DNA of 64,000 nucleotides from Cordilura impudica (taxonomy: Eukaryota > Arthropoda > Insecta > Diptera > Scathophagidae): positions 166,411,279-166,475,278 of the forward strand of contig OY821519.1 in NCBI GenBank assembly GCA_963682025.1. Direction: 5' to 3'. Position 1 is the stretch's first letter. Every line of letters begins with the position of its first letter. The notes below the pieces were generated by a model. It saw only the letters and a list, made by a program, of their open reading frames with translations. It made no database searches and was not told the origin of the DNA. This document shows, in pieces, positions 44,177 through 55,071 of this stretch. Made by a program: the position numbers and the translations under genes.

Positions 44177-44651
44177 TGTACGAATTAAATTCTAATAAAA
44201 TAAAACGCGTACCGTTTGAGTAGTTGTAAGATACTGATTTTATTTTAATATAAAAAAATCCTCAAGAGCTAACTATACTAATTTAAAACTAACCTAGAAC
44301 TAATAACCTCTACCTGCTAAACATTTAAACATGTGATAAGACGTTCTATTCATCAGCGCACAAGCATCCCTTTAAAGGGTCATAAAACATAAAGATATGT
44401 TCTAACTAATAGTATTTTCTACCTATCACATGCGGAAAAACACCACAAGAATTCCTCTTAATCTAATTAGAGATAAAAATAACGTAAACATATGTTAAAT
44501 ACATATTTTAACTGATTATTCCAAGAAGGTTCAAAAATACCATAAAACCAGGAATACAAGGGAAAATACAATGTAGATATAAATTAATTAGATATAAATT
44601 ATAAATATACTTATGTATATAAATATGTATACTCATGTTCACATTTGAACA
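44177..44651 (-). repeat. 5' LTR of element E
   Basis: 475 bp, matching 36161-36633. Followed on the right by the duplication AATAT. Confidence 0.9.
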
Positions 44652-44762
44652 AATATTGATTTTGTTTCACAATATTCTATTTTTACTTAAATCTCTACAG
44701 TTACTGTTTTTTTTCAAATTCAATTTTTCATTTCTATAGTTCCGTTGTTGATCTAACTTGTT

Positions 44763-44960
44763 CTAGTCATATTTTTCGGCCATTTCTATCATTAATTTAG
44801 TTTCTAATTCTTTGGTGGTTGGGTTCGTAATATCCTCCACTGTCTGAGTTCCCTTCATACCTATAATTTTCCACCACTGTGTTAGCCATTTTAGCTCTTC
44901 TTCTTTCTTCATCTCATCTTCCTTACATGTACTCTTTCGTGTGCCCTTTGGCTTTACCAT
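44763..44960 (-). CDS. hypothetical 65-aa charged ORF in R1
   Basis: Minus-strand ATG (44960) to TAG. MVKPKGTRKSTCKEDEMKKE...WLTQWWKIIGMKG..., a basic start followed by an acidic, Trp-containing stretch and a helical tail (ETKLMIEMAEKYD). No family recognised. It is the third of three short frames in a row on this strand (45780, 45418, 44960), which suggests an accessory cluster or a decayed polyprotein. Confidence 0.35.
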   Translation of the reverse strand: MVKPKGTRKSTCKEDEMKKEEELKWLTQWWKIIGMKGTQTVEDITNPTTKELETKLMIEMAEKYD

Positions 44961-45271
44961 TTTATATAAAATATTTCTTAACAATTTATCAAAAAAAAAT
45001 TTTTTCTTTTTCTTATTTATTGTTAAATATTCGCAAATATTGCTCAAAGTTCATTTAATAATTTCTTTTCTATTTCCCATGCAAAAATGAAATTGAATTT
45101 ATTTTATATTTCTTTTATTTTACGATATTTTTTTAATACAATTTAACATTATTCAGTTTATTTTTATCTCTTCAACTTTGATATACTGTAATTATTTAAT
45201 TTACTTCTGTGATTTTTGAAGTTTTTACTGCTGTAGTCCAGCTCTAATATTCTGTCTACGTATCTGCTTTC

Positions 45272-45418
45272 TTACATATTGCGTAAATATCTCATTATTA
45301 CGCCTACTGTTACCACCACACAGATAAATATTACTATCTCGATTCTGATGCTAATTGATGTTGGGGCTTGTGCTGTGGCCGTAATTACTTCATTTATTTT
45401 TGTTTGGGTACTCCCCAT
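45272..45418 (-). CDS. hypothetical 48-aa membrane ORF in R1
   Basis: Minus-strand ATG to TAA. It begins MGSTQTK, with a glycine at position 2 as in N-myristoylated proteins, and ends in one hydrophobic segment (residues ~27-42, IEIVIFICVVVTVGVI) followed by a basic tail (MRYLRNM). It could be a small membrane-bound accessory protein. Family unknown. Chance is possible at this length. Confidence 0.35.
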   Translation of the reverse strand: MGSTQTKINEVITATAQAPTSISIRIEIVIFICVVVTVGVIMRYLRNM

Positions 45419-45471
45419 TGTTTCTTTGTTAGCTTCTTTGTTTTCCTGAATTCTTTTATTTCTAACTTTAT

Positions 45472-45780
45472 TTAAGCTATTCGCTGCTGTAGCTTTATTT
45501 TCAATTCTGTGTTTTCGGCATACAATAGCTGTGAATTTATTATCGTTAGCTCCTTTTTGCGATTGACAAAATCACCTCTGGATTTACGAACCTTCGGCAA
45601 CGGGTATATTTCGTATTTCGGTTCTTCTATCCTCACCTTCTTTTTAATTATAATCGGCTCCGGACCCAATTTCAATATGTCCGGCTTTGGTATCTCTTTT
45701 TGGTATTCCTCTAGCTGTTGTTTCCAATGACGTTCTGCAATCTTCATGCCCTCTACAAGCTCTTCCCAAATTTCTTCCAT
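45472..45780 (-). CDS. hypothetical 102-aa ORF in R1
   Basis: Minus-strand ATG (45780) to stop. The first 30 residues are helical and acidic (MEEIWEELVEGMKIAERHWK). A Pro/Lys-rich middle follows (PEPIIIKKKVRIEEPKYEIY), then a basic patch (RKSRGDFVNRKKE), and it closes with a possible coiled coil. This is a composition often seen in retroelement gag-like proteins, but no motif settles it. The K1 element begins ~160 bp upstream. Confidence 0.4.
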   Translation of the reverse strand: MEEIWEELVEGMKIAERHWKQQLEEYQKEIPKPDILKLGPEPIIIKKKVRIEEPKYEIYPLPKVRKSRGDFVNRKKELTIINSQLLYAENTELKIKLQQRIA

Positions 45781-45938
45781 TCGTCACTTCTTGAAAAAAA
45801 TTGTATAACAAGGATTTTGATCGACAGCTGGGGTAGTTCAGTCGTCTCCAGGGTCAGCCTAAGGACCCTCAAATCTTATGCAATAAAACACTATAAACCT
45901 TTTAGTTACAAAGTAGTTTCTTCAAGTGCTAATCGTAC
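45781..45938. other. unassigned spacer between R1 ORF and K1
   Basis: No repeat or ORF recognised. Probably R1 internal leader interrupted by K1. Confidence 0.3.
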
Positions 45939-47990
45939 TTGATCGGGATTAAATTTGCACCAAGGTTAGTCCTATTGGATAGTAGTTCAGACACAATTTT
46001 TCAACAAGATCGGTCCAGATCTCTCTGAGTTAGAGGGGATCAAAATTTGACATTTTGGCCAAACAGGTGTTTTTTCTCATCCATGTAACTTATTACCTAT
46101 TGTTCTTAGAAAATTTTCTCCCAAATAGTTTAGATAGCTATTTCTTCAATATTTCGGAAAAAAATACTTTAAAAAAAAAAAAAAAAAAATTTAGACTTTT
46201 TTTTTGCTAAATTAAAGCATTTTTTGCCTTTTTTTCAAAAAGGGCATTTTTTTTCATAAGAAAGCTTAGGATTTTCCTTTAAGAGCTTTTTGTTCGCTTA
46301 GTGGGATGGGAGTGGGATATCTATCAAAATAAATGTTTTGTAACTCAAGACAACGGTTTTTCAATTTTTCACAAATGCACTATTTTGAATTTTTTCCTAT
46401 TTGTGTGTAAAACCTTACAAATAAAACTTATACTGAGAAACTAGACAAATTAACCTTTCCGAAGGTATGTAACATACCTTCATAACATAACAGAAGAGAA
46501 TGGTTATCTGTAACCTGAAAGAGTTATTTGCAACATTTCAATCTGAACACGAGGATATTAGAATTGGCTTCACGAAATTAACCCAAATGAGGCCAAAACA
46601 CTGCGTTTTGGCAGAAAGCAGCGGAACTCACACAGTATGCGTTTGCATTTACCATGAAAATGTTAAACTGATGTTGAAGGAAATCAACTTAAAGTATTTA
46701 ACAGATGATTCGGCAGAAGATTTACACGATTGCCTTAAATTGACTAAGTGTCCTAATGCAACAACTTCTTGCCACTTAGGTGAATGTACCAATTGCCCGA
46801 AAACCACATTTATCAAAGAAAATTTAATCAACTCTTTAGATCGAGAATATATAGAGGAGGTCAAATTTGATTCTTGGATTCAGACTGACAGATGCACATT
46901 GAAAACAATCATTTTAAATGTGGATGATTTTGTGGAAGAAATGTGTACAGGATTGCTAAACTTGAGAAACCATGACTTTTTAGTCAAAGGGCAATGGTCA
47001 TTCTTCAAGGATTTGAAGATACATTTGAAGTCTGGTGAATTCGTTATTTCATATGATTTCGCAGAAAACTATAAATATGTTCTTCAGGATGCCATACAAG
47101 CATTCCACTTCAATAACGACCAAGCAACTATATTCACGGTAGTTATTTACTACATGAAAGATGAAAAACTGGAACATAAAAATATGGCAATCATATCCGA
47201 CGATTTAAAACATGATACCGTTGCAGTTTATGAGTACCAGAAGAGAATACTAAAATTTCTAAAATCTAAATTTACAGTAATGAAGGTATACTACGTTTCG
47301 GACGGAGCTCGTCAACATTTTAAAAACAAAAGTAGCTTGGCAAATCTTATGGCCCATGAAAAAGATTTTGGAACGCCAGCTGAGTGGCATTTTCATCCTA
47401 CTGCTCATGGTAAAGGAGCATGTGATGGTATTGGAGCAAACCTTAAAAGAAATGCAGCGAAGTACAGCCTCCAGTGCTCTCATCAAGATCGCATCTTGGA
47501 TGCGACTGCTTTGTTCCATTGGGCAAAGAGTTATTGTAGAGAAACTAAAATAGTTTTTAGTAGCAAAGAGGATCATCAGGAAACATTGAAAACACTGAAG
47601 AGCAGATTCGATGCTGCGGTAACAATCGATGGCACCGCTCATTACCATGCTTTTATACCGCTTGTCGATAGAAGACTCAAGTTGAAAAAGTTTTCTGCCT
47701 CTATTCAGTGCGATTTCTTTCCAAAGACAACAAATAAACCAGCAGCGAAATCAACAGCTGAACCTAGTAACGCCAAGAAAGGATTGATAAAAAAAACGCA
47801 GTAAATAAAGGCGACAAAAAAGCTGGATGAAAGACTGGGTATTTAAAAATTTACAAGACTTAAATACTTCATCAGCTACAATAAATTAAGTATAAAAATA
47901 GTTATGATATAAATGGATCTAAAGCAATTAAGATTAAATTTTAATAAATTATTTATCTTTTTATTTTTAATATTATTATTATTATACATT
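45939..47990 (+). mobile_element. K1: truncated K-family DNA transposon with intact ORF
   Basis: Matches K2 (57835-60500). The left 540 bp (45939-46480) are the K terminal repeat minus its outer ~50 bp. Then comes a coding region better preserved than in K2, then ~180 bp of 3' flank (ending in an ATT microsatellite) that breaks off at about 47990 where GC-rich R1 DNA begins. The right TIR is therefore missing. K1 could not move by itself. Confidence 0.75.
46500..47804 (+). CDS. K-family putative transposase (434 aa)
   Basis: Intact ATG-TAA frame. Residues 1-60 (FTKLTQMRPKHCVLAESSGT, VCVCIYHENVKLML) and a small cysteine cluster C84, C91, C96, C99 (zinc-binding type) lead into an RNase H-like core. 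Candidate acidic residues are D186 (ISYDFAENY), D268 (YYVSDGARQHFKNK) and D309 (HGKGACDGIGANLKR). The tail is Lys-rich. I recognise it as a widespread arthropod/cnidarian protein family of unstated function. The terminal repeats in K1/K2 argue that it is a DDE transposase. Homologues I recall have extra N-terminal sequence, so an upstream exon may have been lost in K1. Superfamily unassigned; Sola-like is one option because of 4-bp duplications. Confidence 0.7.
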   Translation: MVICNLKELFATFQSEHEDIRIGFTKLTQMRPKHCVLAESSGTHTVCVCIYHENVKLMLKEINLKYLTDDSAEDLHDCLKLTKCPNATTSCHLGECTNCPKTTFIKENLINSLDREYIEEVKFDSWIQTDRCTLKTIILNVDDFVEEMCTGLLNLRNHDFLVKGQWSFFKDLKIHLKSGEFVISYDFAENYKYVLQDAIQAFHFNNDQATIFTVVIYYMKDEKLEHKNMAIISDDLKHDTVAVYEYQKRILKFLKSKFTVMKVYYVSDGARQHFKNKSSLANLMAHEKDFGTPAEWHFHPTAHGKGACDGIGANLKRNAAKYSLQCSHQDRILDATALFHWAKSYCRETKIVFSSKEDHQETLKTLKSRFDAAVTIDGTAHYHAFIPLVDRRLKLKKFSASIQCDFFPKTTNKPAAKSTAEPSNAKKGLIKKTQ

Positions 47991-49959
47991 AAGGCGGGTG
48001 ACTCGGCTAAGCAGCACGATTTAGTGGTTCGAGTGCGCCGATCGGTAAATGCCGATAATATTGGCGGAACGACTATACTGGCAGACAGATGGCGACACAG
48101 TAGATGGCTTTGGTGCGCCGGTTGATGGTATTGGCAGTGCGATGACACTGGCAGACAGATGCCGGCACCGTGAGGGGCTTGGATGTGCCGGCTGATGGTA
48201 TCGGGAGTGCGGTGATACTGGCGACAGATGGCGGCACAGTAGATGGCGTGGCTCGGGCGTACAGGCAGTTGGCGGCGCGACCGGTCGGGAGAGCGTCAGC
48301 AGCCGGTGGTGCGACTAGAGTTGCTGTCGTGAGCTGTGCTGTGTCTTGGCCACCTGTAATGATAAGAGCGGGGTTATCCGGGAGCAGTCAGCACAGGCCG
48401 CTGGGTTATCGGGAGCAGTCAGCCGTTAAGCCGCTGGATTATCGGGAGCAGTCAGCCGTGAAGCCGCTGGATTATCGGGAGCAGTCAGCCGTGAAGACGC
48501 TGGATTATCGGGAGCAGTCAGCCGTTAAGCCGCTGGATTATTATGGATGACGACCGGTACCGATCGTCTTCAAAAGATTGGGGATATCTTGTAGTAAGAT
48601 ACACCACTCAGCTTTAGCGCCGAAAACTGACTTGCCATCCTCAGGCCAACCTTGCCTTCTTATGCAAATAAATTCATAAACTCAGTGAGAATTTAAAATA
48701 CCCTTTGCTCTAACCACTTGAAAAATTATTTTTAGCAGGCAGAAGTGTAGCTTGTTTTGTTCGTGTTTGGTTGAATGTATATATTGTAAATGTTTTTTAA
48801 AATGATGTGTGGTTGTGCGTATATGTTGATCTGTAGTTATTTTTATATGAGAGCTTGGTTTGGTTGATGTTTAGTTGAATGTATATGCTTTACTGTTGTG
48901 AAGTAGATGTTTACTTAGTGAGTGTAGTTTTGTATGAGAGCTTGGTTTGGTTGTTGTCTAGTTGAATGTGTATTTATTGCTGCCGTGACGTAGGTATTGA
49001 GAAATGATGTGTGGTTGTGCGTATATGTTTGATCATGTTTGGTTGAATGTATATGCTTTATTGTTGTGACGTAGATGTTTGCTTAGTGAGTGTAGTTTTG
49101 TGAGAGCTTAGTTTTTATAGTGATGTAGGTATTAAGAAATGATGTGTGGTTGATGTGTAGTTTATTTTTATATGGAAGCTGGGTGTTATTCATGTTTGGT
49201 TGAACGTATATGCTTTATTGTTGTGACGTAGATGTTGTTCTCGTTTCATGTAGTGTTGCGCTACGGTGGGTATTTAAGGCTGTTGGTTGGTTTTGTTGGT
49301 GGCTTTTATGTGCAACGCAATTTGCGTTGTTACAATTGTTCGGTAAATTCTTGTTGTTTTTTATCTGTGGTGTTTAACGCAAAAATGATCCATTCATGCA
49401 GATATATAAATGCACTCATACGTTTAAAAAAAAAATTTTCTTCCAATCCACTTTTATCAAAAGTACATAAAAAAAATTTCTATACTATTTCTCATTTAAA
49501 CGAAATTTAATTTATTACTTCTTAATTTAGTATTGAATTTGATTAATCTTTCACAATAATTTAAATTTATTTAATTTTCTTCATTTTTTCTTTAATTTTT
49601 TTTTTTTTAAATATTACACTTTTTTTTCACAAAATTTTCACAATTTAATAATTTTTTTAGAAATTGTTCCAACCTCGCCAATGCGATGTCTGTTGGTTAT
49701 TTCTTTACAACTTATACGAACCAAATTATGTGTTGTCAGAATTTTCCGAGTTGTCAGGATTTATTTGCAGGTTTGTCATCTTTGTTGTCTTGATTATTCT
49801 TTTAGTTCTGCATCATCAGGATCTGTGTTGAAATGTTGGCAGGATATGTTGTTCTTTTAAATTGGCAGGATCTGTTAATTTTTCTGGTTCTTTTAAATTG
49901 GCAGGATCTGTTAATTTTTCTGGTTCTTTTAAATTGGCAGGATCTGTCAATTTTTCTGG
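47991..49959 (-). repeat. R1 leader: GC-rich and TG-rich tandem repeats
   Basis: About 2 kb built of tandem repeats: ~69-bp GC-rich units (about 48055-48250), a 33-bp repeat (48365-48540), long diverged TG-rich units (48730-49230, phrase GTTTGGTTGAATGTATATGC), an AT-rich stretch (49400-49680), and a 36-bp repeat (49858-49965) next to the R1 LTR. The plus-strand frame 48170-48550 merely translates the repeats. Confidence 0.6.
48365..48540. repeat. 33-bp GC-rich tandem repeat
   Basis: Four near-identical units starting CCGCTGG at 48398, 48431, 48464 and 48497, with a degenerate unit before (48365) and a partial one after (48530). Length is a multiple of three, and on the plus strand each unit reads PLDYREQSAVK. 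Confidence 0.9.
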
Positions 49960-49965
49960 TGTTAT
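49858..49965. repeat. 36-bp tandem repeat beside R1 LTR
   Basis: Three units of AAATTGGCAGGATCTGT-AAT plus TTTTCTGGTTCTTTT. The third runs into the LTR start TGTTATCC (49960). The core GGCAGGAT resembles the LTR terminus (CTGGCAGGATTACC). Confidence 0.8.
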
Positions 49966-50723
49966 CCTGGCAGCATTACCACATGATATCTATCTATCTT
50001 GTTCAAATTAAAACAACACTATTATTTAAATTTTGAACTAAGTCCTGTCGATATGTTTGGGCAAGAATTGTTCTTAATCGAACATCTTCATCCAAACTGT
50101 CAAATAGAACTCCCTCTTTATTGACAATGTTCTTGCTTATATATTAAAGTTGTAAATACTTAAATGAAGAAAATGAGTGATCTGTAAAAGTCGCTCTATA
50201 ACTAAAATTTATTTTCTTTTAATCAATACGTGTTCCCATTCATAATAATTCCAATATTACCTATGTACATTTGTATTTGGCGATCATGAAAATAGGGTGG
50301 TTTCTTTGTATTTAATAATTACTCATAATTTCTTACATTAGTACAATTCCAAATAACGAGTGGAATTGTAATAATTGAAGTGCAAACCGAATACAATACA
50401 TTGGAATGTGTATTCTATATAGTGGGCACATGAAATCAAATCTGGTTGCTCTACTTATCGATCAACCAACTCTATTCGATTTCATTGCTTTGCACAATAA
50501 CCCGCTCAGCCAGCAAACATACTGAGTCATTTGTCAACAACCGTTTGTGACCTACCCCAAGTATCGACTTGACACTTTTTTCATTTCATTTATATTTGTC
50601 GCTATCCAAATGTACGTATGTATATATGTAGGTTAGTTTGTTTTGATCGTTTTGTTGTTACGGGCACTTCATGGGCTTGCATACATATACATATGCATAA
50701 GTAAATGCGCTACATATACGACA
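49960..50723 (-). repeat. R1 long direct repeat, right copy (probable LTR)
   Basis: 764 bp, matching 30824-31582 end to end in the same orientation (TGTTATCC...TACGACA). If R1 is one minus-strand element this is its 5' LTR. No primer site starting TGG follows it directly. Confidence 0.65.
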
Positions 50724-51285
50724 ATATTTTTTGCCATTGTTATATAATAATTGAAAGAAAAAATCAGAATCTTTAAATATTTAAGCAACGGTTAAGATTT
50801 TTTCCATTTTCTTTCACACCTTTTTCTATTTTTTTTTGTTTTAATGAACTCTGGCAAAGAAGTTTAAAAGTTTCCATTGTTTTGATATCAAAAAAAAAAA
50901 TTTTTTTTTTCGTATATCTACTTTTTTAATTGTAATTGTAACAAATTTTTTATCTTTCAATAGAGAACACACAAGAGATTTTTGTAAAAGTTTCCAATGT
51001 ATTGCCACCTACTCTGTTTAAGTACCAATTTTTTATTCATATTAGGTTCGCAAATTATTCAAATTATAAAGATCAAAAATTAGATTTATTTTTAAAAATA
51101 AATGTTAAATTAATATACAAGATTCATTTAAAAATAATTTAATATGAAATTAACATAATATTAACAATATAAGCTAGTAATCAGGGATATTCGTAACCAA
51201 ATGCATTTAAAATAGAGTGCATTATTTTTTAAATAATAATAAATAAATATCTGAAAAATTTAATGTGTTTTTCTTAAAAAACTTA
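50724..51285. other. unassigned AT-rich DNA
   Basis: A/T runs and short frames only. No repeat family recognised between the R1 copy and the Helitron. Confidence 0.35.
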
Positions 51286-51329
51286 TCTGTATATATAAAA
51301 TTCACGTTCTGTTTGTTTGTTTGTTTGAC

Positions 51330-51860
51330 CGCTATAGAAATTTTTATTATTCAACGGATTCCTCTGAAATTTGGTACACACAATCTCTGTACTCCAGGGA
51401 AGGTACCCATATGCTTTTTACCGGCCACGCCTACTTTAACGCCCACTTTTTATATACAATTCTTTTTCTGTTTTATGGTATATTTGTTCGCTATACAAAT
51501 TTTTATTTTTTAACGGATTTCTCTGAAATTTGGTACATACGATCTCTGTACTCCAGGGAAGGTCGTCATTTGCTCCTTACCGGCCACGCTTACTTTTGCG
51601 CCCACTTTTTATATAAAATTAATTTTCTGCTTTTTGGTATATTTGTTCGCTACACAAATTTTAACTTTTCAACGGATTTCTCTGACATTTGGTATACACG
51701 ATCTCTATACTCCAGGAAACGTCACTATATGCTTCTTACCGGCCACGCCTACTTTTACGCACACTTCTTATATAATATTTATTATCCGTTTCTTTTTTGG
51801 CGTATATGTTCACTATACAATTTTTTTTATTTTTTAACGTATTTCTCTGAAATTTGGTAC
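51330..51860 (+). repeat. four ~160-bp tandem repeats in Helitron 5' region
   Basis: Units at about 51330, 51489, 51648 and 51811, each with GCTATA-AAATTTTTATT, ACGGATTTCTCTGAAATTTG, ATCTCTGTACTCCAGGGAAG and CTTACCGGCCACGC. Plus-strand frames across them (51265-51917) are translations of the repeat, not genes. Confidence 0.85.
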
Positions 51861-51992
51861 ACACACTCTAGAGACCCCCGATCAGACCCAAATTCGTATC
51901 GAGTCTCAACGAGTTAGGCAATATGAGCCGAGGAATGCTGAAACCCCTTAGCAAACCCAACAACGTCTTGAAGCCCAAAGATCACGATAAAA

Positions 51993-52440
51993 TTGTTAAG
52001 AAGAGTGGAAATGCCTGAATCTACTCAAGTGCGTCTAGAAATCCAGCCGCTAAGACAAGCTGAGTCGAGGGAATGTGAAACTCCTGGAACGACTCAACAA
52101 CGTCTTGAGGCCCAACAGATAAGACAAGCTGACTCCAGGGAATGCGAAACTCCTGAAGCAAAACAACAACGTCTTGAGGCCCAACAGATAAGACAAGCTG
52201 ACTCCAGGGAATGTGAAACTCCTGAAACGACTCTAATATCCCTACCAGAAATCTTTTGTTACTTGGTTCCTTCATTGCAAGAGATGGTACAAAAAGTTTT
52301 TCCTAACATAACTTACCTAAGAGGACAATCTCTTACGGTAGCAGGTATCAACTTAGAGTCTACCTGTTTTTCTCATAGATAATTATATGTCGCCTGCTCC
52401 AGAGGACAAACCTGAAATGTTGTATATCTCAAAGCTCTAG
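51993..52440 (+). pseudogene. Helitron Rep/helicase, N-terminal repeats joined to C-terminal tip
   Basis: Residues 1-80 are ~20-residue repeats of the ETP..QQRLEAQQIRQADSRE kind, typical of the start of arthropod Helitron proteins. After PEIFCYLVPSLQ the protein ends with SLTVAGINLESTCFSH, a stop, and then LYVACSRG..NVVYLKAL, the last helicase motif. The Rep nuclease and nearly all helicase motifs are deleted, so the copy is non-autonomous. Confidence 0.8.
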
Positions 52441-52627
52441 AATAACCAAAATTCGTAACTTCTAAACATCATACACTCAAAATAATCCATCCATAAACAT
52501 AATTAATTGTAATGGTAAGCAGGCGCGCTGAGTACTTAGTCCCCAATGAACAAATTCCCCCAAAAAAATGAACTTATTCCTCAAAAAATTGGGGAATTAC
52601 TTCACGATGAACCAGTTCCCCAAATTT

Positions 52628-54938
52628 AAAAAAAGTGTTTTAATATTTCTCAACTTCGATTTTAAACTTGAAGAGATTAATTATGTCATAACTTACCATG
52701 ATTTCAAACACATGGACTACAATATAATATTTACCGAGTTTTCTAACATCAATTGGAATTATATATATTACTTGCCTCATGTTGAATATCAACTAAACTT
52801 TATTGAAAACAATCTGACTAATATTTTTAACCTGTAAAAACGATTAACAACAACTTTAAAAACAAACCATGGTTTAGTACTGAGATAAAAAGGTTAATAT
52901 CTCGTAGAAATTCTGCATACAAATCCTGGAAACGTTTTAAAACATCGGACTTACACGAGGAGTATTGTAAAATGAGATCTGAAGTTAACAAAAAAATAAG
53001 ATGCGCTAAAGCTGCATATTATTACAACCGGTTCAATTCGGCTGTTGGATCGTCAAAAACTTGGAAAACTATTCGCGAAATTGGTGTTGGTAAATCTCAA
53101 AGTAATTCTTCTGTAATAGATGTGCAAACCCTCAATTTGGCTTTTTTAAATATTCCTGATATTCCAGTTAATCGTAATTTCTATAATGAAACCCACAATG
53201 AAATTTCAGATGATGCTTTGTTCTAATCTCGAGCTGTTTTTCCGTGAAATCGAATGCTGTTGGATTTGATCGCCTACATCCAAAATTTTTGAAAGCTATA
53301 CTACCGTTTCTGCTACCTTTCATTACACATATTTTCAACACAATAATAACAAAGTGTATTTTTCCCAATAATTGGAAATATGCGAAAATCATTCCTATAC
53401 CCAAATCAAATAATGATTTCCCTCCTGTTGCAATTTTACCATATTTGTCTAAGGTGTTCGAGAAAATAATTTATCAACAGATTAACAACATATAAATGGT
53501 CTACTTTTAGATACACAATCAGGCTTTCGTAACAAGCACAGTTGTGTCACTGCACTAATTGATGTGGCGGAAGATATTCGTGGATGTATTGATGATGGTG
53601 ATATATGTTTACTTGTTTTGCTGGATCACTCTAAAGCATTTGACGCGGTAGACTACAATATTTTATGTATGAAACTGTCAACAATGTTTAATTTTTCGTC
53701 CTCGTCTACCAAACTTATTTATTCATATCTAACAGGACGTTTTCAATCCGTATTTGCTCTACCTGTAACAAAGGGCGTACCTCCAGATTCAATTTTAGGT
53801 CCGCTTCTTTTTACAATATATGTTAACGTCCTAATTAAACAACTACTATATTGTAAGTTTCACCTATATGCGGACGATGTACAGATATATATAAACTGTA
53901 AAATAAATGAAATTTCGAGTTGTGTAGATAAGTTGAATGCTGATCTGGCTAAAGTTCACACTTGGGCAACATCTAATGGCATTTGGCTAAATCCCACTAA
54001 ATCTAAATACCTTATTATTAAACGTAAATCAGTTAACCTGAGTATTGAACCAGTTATAACTATAAATAATGAACCAATTCAAAATGTATATTCAACCAAA
54101 AATTTGGGTATCATCTTTAATAATACTCTCACCTGGTCTGATCATATGAATACCGCATCTGGGAAAACTTTCTCTATGTTACGTACACTATGGACAACCC
54201 CACTGAACATACGAATACTTCTTGCGAAAACATATCTTATTCCCACTTTACTGTATGGTTGTGAAATATTTGCAAACCTGGATTCTACATGTAGAAAAAA
54301 ACTTATCGGAACTAACAACGCAATATTAAGATACGTCTTCCAAGAAAATATGATCATATTTCAGCATACTCCAAAAGCCTTTATGGGGTCAACATAGATG
54401 ATCTTCTAAAAATAAGAACATTGATACTCATGCAAAAAATTATTTTTACGCGTGAGCCAGGGTACCTAAATAACAGATTAATCCCTACTCGCTCTAACCG
54501 CTCTAACGACATGATACAAATCAGATACAGAACCTCTTTTTCGGAACACAATTTTTATGTCTTTGCAATTCGTCTTTGGAACATGCTGCCATTAAATATA
54601 CAATTACTAAGCAACGCTTTGCAATTCAAAAAGCTATTTTTCAATATTATAATTAAATTTAGAAATACATATATATTTTTTCATATATATTTGATTTATG
54701 TATATTCATATTCATTATTAATTACTCGTTTTTATTCTTGCAAACTTTTTATTGTACTATCTGTATAAATTTTATTTTTATTTTTTAATTTTTTTTTTAA
54801 ATTTTTCAATTATAATTTCATTCAAATTTTAATTATGTACATTGTAATGATTCTGTGCGATTATAATAAGATTTTAAGTCTTGTAGCACGGAAAACGGAA
54901 ATAAGTAAATAAATACAATAAAAAATAAATAAATAAAC
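52628..54938 (+). pseudogene. 5'-truncated LINE (endonuclease-reverse transcriptase ORF2), broken
   Basis: Only the linker and RT of ORF2. Sections: HDFKHMDYNIIFTEF and NKPWFSTEIKRLISRRNSAY (linker, 52690-52920); KSNAVGFDRLHPKFLK (53244 on); a palm aspartate in LLDHSKAFDAVDYN (53618 on); KGVPPDSILGPLLF, where the usual PQG reads PPD; catalytic YADDVQIY (about 53868); and the C-terminal RYRTSFSEHNFYVFAIRLWN (54510 on). Frames break near 53226, 53495 and 54397. It ends in an AATAAA/TAAA-type tail (54905-54938). A different family from J. Confidence 0.85.
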
Positions 54939-55071
54939 GTCCCCAAAAGAAATGAAAAAATCCTCAATTTTTCTAAAAAAGAAATAAAAAGATGAACTTA
55001 CTCACCAAATTCATTCTTAAATTTGTACTTATTTTTATTTAATGAATTTTGTTAAAATTTGCATACTGCTC

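Larger units (their letters stand above)
36161..44651 (-). mobile_element. E: BEL/Pao retrotransposon with envelope gene, defective
   Basis: LTRs at 36161-36633 and 44177-44651 (473 and 475 bp; minus strand TGTTCAAA...TTCGTACA), flanked by the 5-bp duplication AATAT (36156-36160, 44652-44656). Read on the minus strand: LTR, primer site, gag, (mariner insertion with loss of protease and early RT), RT, RNase H (split by a solo LTR), integrase, envelope, LTR. All genes carry stops or shifts. The LTRs are nearly identical, so the insertion is fairly young. Confidence 0.9.

Noticed and set aside
48365..48540. Regular direct repeats reminiscent of a CRISPR array
   Set aside because: Units are contiguous with no spacers, and the DNA is clearly from an insect.
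48170..48550. 126-codon plus-strand frame as a protein gene
   Set aside because: It only translates tandem repeats, has no recognisable domain, and other R1 frames run on the opposite strand.
30824..50723. R1 repeats as proven LTRs of one element
   Set aside because: No matching target duplication outside the pair and no TGG primer site after the right copy; kept only as probable.
51321..51917. 198-codon plus-strand frame as a membrane protein
   Set aside because: It coincides with the four ~160-bp Helitron repeats; its apparent domains are the repeat units.
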